DNA from: Tenrec ecaudatus
Lineage: Eukaryota > Chordata > Mammalia > Afrosoricida > Tenrecidae
Assembly (NCBI RefSeq): GCF_050624435.1
Contig: NC_134547.1
Span: forward strand, 31,369,419-31,433,418
Length of the DNA: 64,000 nt
Direction: 5' to 3'
This document shows, one piece after another, positions 57,712 through 64,000 of this stretch. The notes beneath the pieces were generated by a model, which made no database searches, had not been told where the DNA came from, and was given only the letters and a program-made list of their open reading frames with translations. The first letter of the stretch is position 1, and each line of letters opens with the position of its first letter. The position numbers were made by a program, and so were the translations under genes.

Positions 57712-60700
57712 ACCGCCCACCCCTTCTGTCTCTCTTCTCAGTACAAAATCAAAATCTTATGTAGGTCATTGATTTTTACATCCACAGACAATGGCCACCA
57801 GCCGTTGGCAGGCAGCAGACCAGGCCATTTTGCACAGAACCTGCAGGCTCAGACACCCCGGGGGAAGGGGCTGGGGACACCAACCTGGAGTGTCACCGGG
57901 CTCTGTCTGAGGCCAGTGCCTGGCAGCAGCCATGCGGAGTCCATTCTCCCAGCGCTGAGCATTAGTTTCATGAGGATGGATGATGCGGCTGGCATAATAT
58001 ACACAAACGGTGCCGATAAATTCTGCAGTAAATGTATACACTGCATTTGGAGCAGTGGAGAAATTAGTGGTTAAGTGCAAAAGTTACAGTCTGAGAAACC
58101 GGGAATTACACGTTACTATCTTTCTAAAGTAACTGCCACTGGAGTTGCAATCAGTCTTACTTTTATTTTCTAAGATGACTAAAATGGTATCTCCCCTAAT
58201 ACCCAATTAACGGCTTCATCGTTTGTTTTTCCCAGATAAATAGGAGAGCCAAAGGTTGGAGTCCCAAGCGTGTGACCAAAGGTGGCGGTGTCCATGGGTG
58301 GGAAGGGCTTTAGTTCCCCCTTGCTGACCTCCCTTTAACCTCTAAATTGACCTAGAATGAGTTTATTTTTCTGCTCCTCGCGTGGATGACTGTCTCAAGA
58401 GAGGGGGCCCTCTCTTCTTCTCGGAGCATAATTACATTGAGGCTAGAATTTGCTTTCGGCTGCGCCGTGCTCGGCATCACTCCTTGTTCTCTTGATGTGC
58501 TTCCTTCTGCAGCCTCACGCGCCTCCTGCACCCCTGGCTAAGGCGCCGGCCCCCTCCATCCCGTCCGCCTTTCTTGCACACCTGCTAGAGGTCGGCTCCC
58601 AGAGGCACTCCTGACCCACTCCAGGGGCCGAGGGATTCACAGAAACTCATGGCCTGGCCCTCAGGAAGCTTTCTGGCATACATCAGGCGCACTTGATTCC
58701 TGCTGGTGATTATGGGGTGCCTATTGAGGCTGATGAGAGAAGAAGTCTACCCTGGGGTGCGGGGTGCAGGTACTCTGGGTGCACAGTCTGCAGGTACCCT
58801 CCTGTGCTTAGTGCGAACAGGTTTGTCAGCTCACGTCATCTTTACCACGGTCCATGGAGTGGTCAGAGTGTTCCGTCTTCCCACGAGGCAGCAGAGAGTT
58901 CTAAAGCCGGGACAGTGAGTGGCCAATTGGATGCCAAAGCATCTGGCAATGCACCCACATCTTACTTCTCTCCAAACACTTTTAGGAAACACCGGGCCTG
59001 AGCACAAGAATCTGCACTGAACTCCATGGGCACTCAGTCAGCTCGGGGCAGAGAGCAGTTAAAAGCGATGACCAGAGATGCCCAAGTGCTACGACGCCAC
59101 ACAAGGTTGTGGTTCTGGCCCCTGGGGAAGGGTTTCTAAATGCTCAGCCCGCTGCTGAGAAGGACATAACCCCTCCATCCATTTTTCTGAGCTCCCTCTG
59201 GGATAAGAGGCGGGCAAAGTACTCACACAAGCACATCCAGATGCTGTAGCCAAAGCTTGAAGGGCTTGCCTGTGCACCCATGTGGCTGGTACATAGAATT
59301 AATCACATTTGTTGGTCTGTTTAATCTTGCTGTGGTCCAGCTCTCCCATCCTGCATGGCTTGAAACCAGCTGCCATGATGTCCTGCCTGAAAGAGCCCTT
59401 CCTCTCCCTCTTCCTCTCCAAACCCTTCTTAACATATACAACTCTCTCAGATACCTAACTAATTGATGTGTTCATTGCCTCTTTCTCCAACTAAATGCAA
59501 GTCCTTGAAAAAAAGGGACCAGGACTTGCTCCCTGATTTGCAGTGTAGAATGAAAACAGGGGCCTTTGTTGAAAATCAGTAAGAATCCTAGGACAGCCAC
59601 AGCATAGCATTAAAAAAAAAAACTGTTTGGGGTGGGGGTGGGGTGTAAGGTTGCCCGTGCTTACAGCCAGCCTGGGAAAGAACATGCTGAGTGCTGACTA
59701 GTCCAGTCCCGCGTCCCCAGTGCCCAGAGCAATACCCAGCCCCATGCTCAGCACATATTGAGCAGTGACGGAGCCCCCATTGGGAGGCATTCGCGTTGTC
59801 CTCATTACCAGAAGAGACCAGGCAGAGAACCCCTAAACTGAGGGGTAAGTGGATAGGACTGTTTCCAAAGACCAGAGTCCAGATCTCTCTTGACCATCGG
59901 TGTGTCTCAAAGTGTAAGAATGACATGGTGGTGGCATCTGACGTCTAATTTCACCAGGGGGAGAAAGAAGCACCATCAGCATGAGACAAAGGCTGATTTC
60001 GAGGAGGTGGAATTCAGACCTGTCTGTATTCTGCAATCTTCTTTTGTCTTTTAATCAGTTCTGATACCAACCATCTCTCCCACAGCACTCTCTACTTCTT
60101 TGCTGTGTTTGCTGTGGTGTAATGGCTGTGCAGAGCTCATAAGCAATACGCATGGTTATGGGGCTTATTGGGGGTGGTTAACAGGTGACAATTCAGGATC
60201 AGAAGTTCCTCAGAATACAGCACTCTGTAAGGACAAGCTCTTCTCAGCTGTGCCCATAGGCAGGGCAGTCTGATTCTCAGCCTCTCCTGGTCATTTCAGC
60301 CTGGCCTGTGCCCTGGTTGGGAGACTGTTACAAAGTTCTTCTAGTTGTGGCCATTAAATGCTCAGGGACCTCCTACTCGGCCAGGGAGTCTCCTATTCAG
60401 AGAAACTCAGCCTCTCACTTCAGGAATGTTCACCTCTCTGTCTTGTTCTTGTTAGCTGTTTCTGCTGCTGACCTTTTTCTGCCCTGTCTCTCATCATCTC
60501 TAGTGGCACAGATCTCTGTCTCCTGTATTGAAGAGATAGATTCTCGGTGCAGAGACCCAACTCTAAAGGACATGCTCCATCTCGGGTTTGTCTCTTTTGA
60601 TGATGTGAGAGCCTCTTTGTGTCTCTGGGATAGCTCATCTCAAGTCTATCACAGGATGGTAAAACTGGCCAATTGCCATGTTAGGGCTACAGACACCTGT

Positions 60701-61431
60701 TTTGCATGCTGACACATCCACAAAGCTGCCTTATACCTTATTTACATTACTAGCAAACTCTTCAATATCCTTTGTGGACCACAAACACCTCACATTTGCA
60801 TAGTCCTACCCAGTCATTTGGTGGGAGTTACACAGAATAGGACCAGAAGGGCCATATTAAGTGATTCACTGTACCACAGCCACTCTTGGGTTCTGCTAGC
60901 TATTGGTCCTTTCATATTCACAGGTATAACTTCACCCACCTTCTCTTTCTCAGACCCTTCAACATAAATGAAAACTAGTGGGGATTATCCCTTGTCTCCT
61001 TCACTTATAGTTTGAACACTCACATGAAAGCATGTAATCTGGCTGATTCATGCCTTTCTTTCTTCCTTCCTGTTTTAAACAGACAGCTTCTAAATTGCCG
61101 GTTCCTATCAAACCAGTATTTGAAGATGTTCATTAATCTGAATACTGCTCTGTTTCAGCATCTGCATCTATACGCAAAGACCAGTCAAGAGCAAGCCATC
61201 AAATTGCAGCAATTTGTACCAGATCATGGTGTCAGACATATTTTTCTTGCTGTGGTTGTGTTTTGGTTAGTTTGTGTTTAGCCATTTAAACTAGGTCCAT
61301 GTATATCAATGGGACATATCCAAGTTCACCCAACAAGAGGCACATTGCTTTCTGCTAAATCAAAGATAACTGGATGATTGAGAAATAAATGAACAAACAA
61401 AATATACAAGGCACTGTGGGGTATAATGAGG

Positions 61432-61648
61432 ATCCCTGGTGGTGTAGTGGGTTGTGTGTCAGACTGCTGATTGTGATCAGCGATTCAAAACCACCAGTGA
61501 CTCTGTGGGAGAAAGAGGAAGCTGTCTACTCTCATAAAAATGTGTGGTGTCTGAAACCAACAAGGGCAGTTCTACTCTGTCCTGTAGGGTCATTGTGAAT
61601 TGAAATTGACCTGATGGCAGTGAGTTGCTTTGTTTGTTTGTTTGTTTA
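61432..61648 (+). repeat. AfroSINE with TTTG tail
   Basis: Among the best preserved copies: gatccctggtggtgtagtgg, gatcagcgattcaaaacc, agaggaagctgtctactctc, ctgtagggtcattgtgaattg, and cctgatggcagtgagttg, then a (TTTG)n tail at 61628-61647. Confidence 0.85.
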
Positions 61649-61709
61649 TGGGGCGCAGAGATGGGAGATATAACTTCTATAGGGGAGATCAGGCAGGGCT
61701 TCTGGGAAA

Positions 61710-61905
61710 GTTGTTATTAGTTGTGGTCCAGTTGGCTTCAATTCATGGAAACCCTGCGAACAACAATGACACCTTCCCAGTTCCATGACATCCTTCAATC
61801 ACACGCAATGAGTTCATTGTTGTGCCAATCCACCTTGCCGAAGGCCTTCCTCTTCCTCACTGATCCTCTACTCTGCCAAGCATGTTGTCCTCCTCCGGTG
61901 ACTGA
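61710..61905 (-). mobile_element. RTE LINE 3' end fragment
   Basis: The complement: ttgttattagttgtggtcc (tail), gttggcttcaattcatgg, catccttcaatcacacgcaatg, and actctgccaagcatgttgtcc. Confidence 0.72.
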
Positions 61906-62940
61906 GCAAGTGAGTCAGATAAGTATCTATTGGGAGTCATGACGTTTTCATTGGCTAAGATTTGCAAGCGGATTGCCATGTTTTTATTCCTAGATTGGCT
62001 TATTCTAGACGTATCACTAAAACCCTTGCACCATGGATGATTCACCTGGTATTTTAAATACGAGTAGCCCAGTAACACACACATCACCTAGTTCTATTTC
62101 AAATAATAGATATATTTAAATATAGAATCAGTCTCTCCGGGAGATATGACTGATGAAAGGTGGGGAATGATTTCCAGCTGTGTTATGGGGGGCTCGACCG
62201 AGTGCACAGAGTACAGTGGGAAGTGGCCTAGGGTCCAAAGCCCACCCTTTCTTTCCTCTCTGAAAGAAACTAGACTTGTCCTAACCCTGTATTTACCGGA
62301 CTTTGGTGCTGCTGTTGAAGAACGTCTCTAAGCAAGAGAGGAAAGTACCACATTGGCAAGTTTTAATATCCCAGAACCTCCCAGAAGCTCACATGGGGAT
62401 ATGAAGGCTGTGATCGATCTATATGAAGGTCTAGGTAAGTAGCAGGTAAGTAGTAGATTTTCTTTGATGAACAAGAAAGGGCTTCTAGAAATGCCCACAA
62501 AATTATAGGCATGCTTTTAATAAGCCTGATGGTGGGTGGAAAAGTATCTTTGATTTTTTTCCTTGTACTTAATATTTACATGCAAATTTGTAGGACACTC
62601 TGTCCTGGGTGCCAGCACATGACACTGGCCTTCAAAGCACTCCCCCACTCACCCCTTGTGCCTTGTCTTCTACTCACCTGGGAGGACATCTGCCATGCCG
62701 CATGGCAACCTCAGTGGATTCACAGCTGGCTGGAGGATGCCCAGAGGAGCGGGGGTCAGGATCTGCTGAAGGGCATTTGATTGCCATTGGCTCCAGTATT
62801 CTTCTTGTGATCTCTGAGAGCCTGCAGTCTCAGAGATCCAGGTTGCGTTTGCAATTTGATCCTTGCCCTCCATGGTTCTTTCATTAAGTCACCAATTAAT
62901 TAACTGATTCTTGGGGGGCGGGGGGGACATACTATGATCA
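61906..62940. other. Unique non-coding DNA
   Basis: No gene or clear repeat is seen. A G-run lies near 62911-62927. Confidence 0.5.
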
Positions 62941-63255
62941 TGCCGGCAAGTCGGCTCTCACTCACAGCGACCCTTCGCACAGCAGAAGGAAACACCAGGC
63001 CACACGGTGCCATGCTCGCAGTTGGTCTTCAGTTCGAGCTCACTGTAGCCGCTGTCGGTGCATCGCAGTCCTTGTCTTCACTGCCCCTCTAGTTTACCAA
63101 GCACCATGTCCTTCTTCAGGGCCCGGTCTCTCCTGACAACGTGTCCAAAGTCCCTGACCCAGAGTCTCGCCATTCTTGCCTCTAAGGAGCATTTGGCTAT
63201 ATTTCCTCTAAGATGGATCGTGCTATTCTTTTGCCAGTCTGTGGTACTATCGTTG
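62941..63255 (-). mobile_element. RTE LINE 3' end fragment
   Basis: The complement: ggcaagtcggctctcactc (tail), agtttaccaagcaccatgtcc, tcctgacaacgtgtccaaag, and ttcttgcctctaaggagc. Confidence 0.78.
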
Positions 63256-64000
63256 TAGGGAATTCAAAAACGTCAATGCAATGATTTTGCACCTGCGGAG
63301 GCTCCAGTCTAAGGTGGCTGGCTGCGTTACCAGAAAGAAGCAGCAGCATAGCAGCAAAACTGACGCTGACGGCAAGCTGCAGAAATGAGAGGGGGTGAAG
63401 CCATGGTGCACTGAAGGTAGTGATCAAGGAAGGCTTCCCAGAGGAAGCGGCATATCAGCTGGAAAGATTTCTGAGCATCTACCAAGTTTAGAGCCAGGAA
63501 GGGCTTGGGTCTGAGTCAGAGACGTTTGTGCCTGGCGCCTTTGACCAGCTCCCCAACAGGCCCTCCCTCTCTGCCAGTGCTCTCCCTAGGGATGGAACCC
63601 ACCCTGCAGTTTGATGAGACGAGGGAAATCTTACGCATTGTCAGAGAAACACGGGGGCTGGAAGAGAGGTCAGAGCAGCAGTGACACTGGGGAGAAGTGG
63701 CCTTGCACCCCACAAAAAATGAGTTCTGCTTTCGATTGGCTTCTGTGTCCAGGTTCTGCACATGTAGGATCATTATTACTGCGTGTCTTCCCCTCACCCC
63801 TCTTCTCCTTGAATGAGACCAGATTAGATTCTCATCAAAAGTCCTGGGGGTGGGGGATGGATGAGAACATTTATGTAAATCAGTCTATGTTGGGGCAGCC
63901 ACAGTTAGCCCAGTAATATACACTCCTATTACCCTCCGTGGGACCCGCGGAGGATCAATGGAAGGGTTTAACTACCACACAACGAAAAAACATCCATTCC
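63256..64000. other. Unique non-coding DNA
   Basis: No gene is recognised. A short L2-like complement (tgatcaaggaaggcttcccag) may lie near 63422-63475. Confidence 0.48.

Larger units (their letters stand above)
52633..61431. other. Repeat-poor block of about 8.8 kb
   Basis: No L1, RTE or AfroSINE is recognised; only simple repeats occur. AT-rich islands such as 53000-53250, 53340-53480, 54230-54370, 55300-55760, 56270-56400, 56830-57100 and 57960-58440 alternate with GC-rich stretches (53280-53330, 53600-53660 with a gcggccgc site, 54160-54230). The stretch 53000-58600 is the most plausible candidate for clustered conserved regulatory elements. Overlapping open frames at 53603-54250, 53844-54268 and 56377-56832 run on both strands and have no domain. 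The stretch 60200-61000 resembles no repeat I can name. Confidence 0.5.

Noticed and set aside
57505-57720. Open frames rich in Ser-Leu or Arg-Glu
   Set aside because: They are translations of the CT microsatellite.
60308-60712. Plus-strand open frame of 134 codons with hydrophobic start
   Set aside because: No domain and no repeat family recognised; kept as unclassified DNA rather than called a gene.
61012-61281. Possible exon with a good 3' splice site (pyrimidine tract then ttttaaacag)
   Set aside because: The frame after the site has no recognisable protein and no matching 5' splice site; one splice-like signal is expected by chance in this length.

Overview
This window looks like nuclear DNA of a placental mammal, very probably an afrotherian and possibly a tenrec. 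I found no intact protein-coding gene, no recognisable exon chain and no RNA gene. The call rests on the repeats, recognised from memory: tRNA-derived SINEs of the AfroSINE type; an RTE-clade LINE whose 3' end matches the AfroSINE tail; L1 elements with a very long 3' UTR; and one short hAT element that looks like the horizontally transferred SPIN family, which among afrotherians I know from tenrec. Nearly all open reading frames are short chance frames or pieces of decayed transposons.

Layout. 1-4640: two young L1 copies tail to tail. 4641-16000: mostly unique DNA with SINEs, a dead mariner transposase (8240-9325) and, at 15106-16120, a young L1 with target-site duplications. 16136-29000: unique DNA with scattered SINEs, an RTE fragment, old MIR/L2 pieces and a MITE-like element. 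29061-39255: a dense nest. An RTE sits in a MIR; a larger RTE appears to have been broken by a small inversion; inside it lie an old L1, an AfroSINE and, within the L1, a solo LTR. 42600-48400: a SINE inverted pair, an RTE hit twice at the same target, and a young L1 with a 5' inversion and probable 3' transduction. 49567-50100 and 52078-52632: SINEs and the SPIN-like element. 52633-61431: a long stretch with almost no interspersed repeats, several AT-rich islands and a large CT microsatellite. 61432-64000: AfroSINE and RTE fragments.

There is no gene system to reconstruct. The window reads as intergenic or intronic DNA. The repeat-poor block at about 53000-58600 is the best candidate for conserved regulatory sequence, but conservation cannot be measured from one sequence. 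The most informative content is transposition history: target-site duplications, 5' inversions, nesting order and an inferred ~2.9-kb inversion. Family names come from memory of consensus sequences, so exact subfamilies are uncertain; target-site duplications, terminal repeats and tandem units are read directly from the bases.
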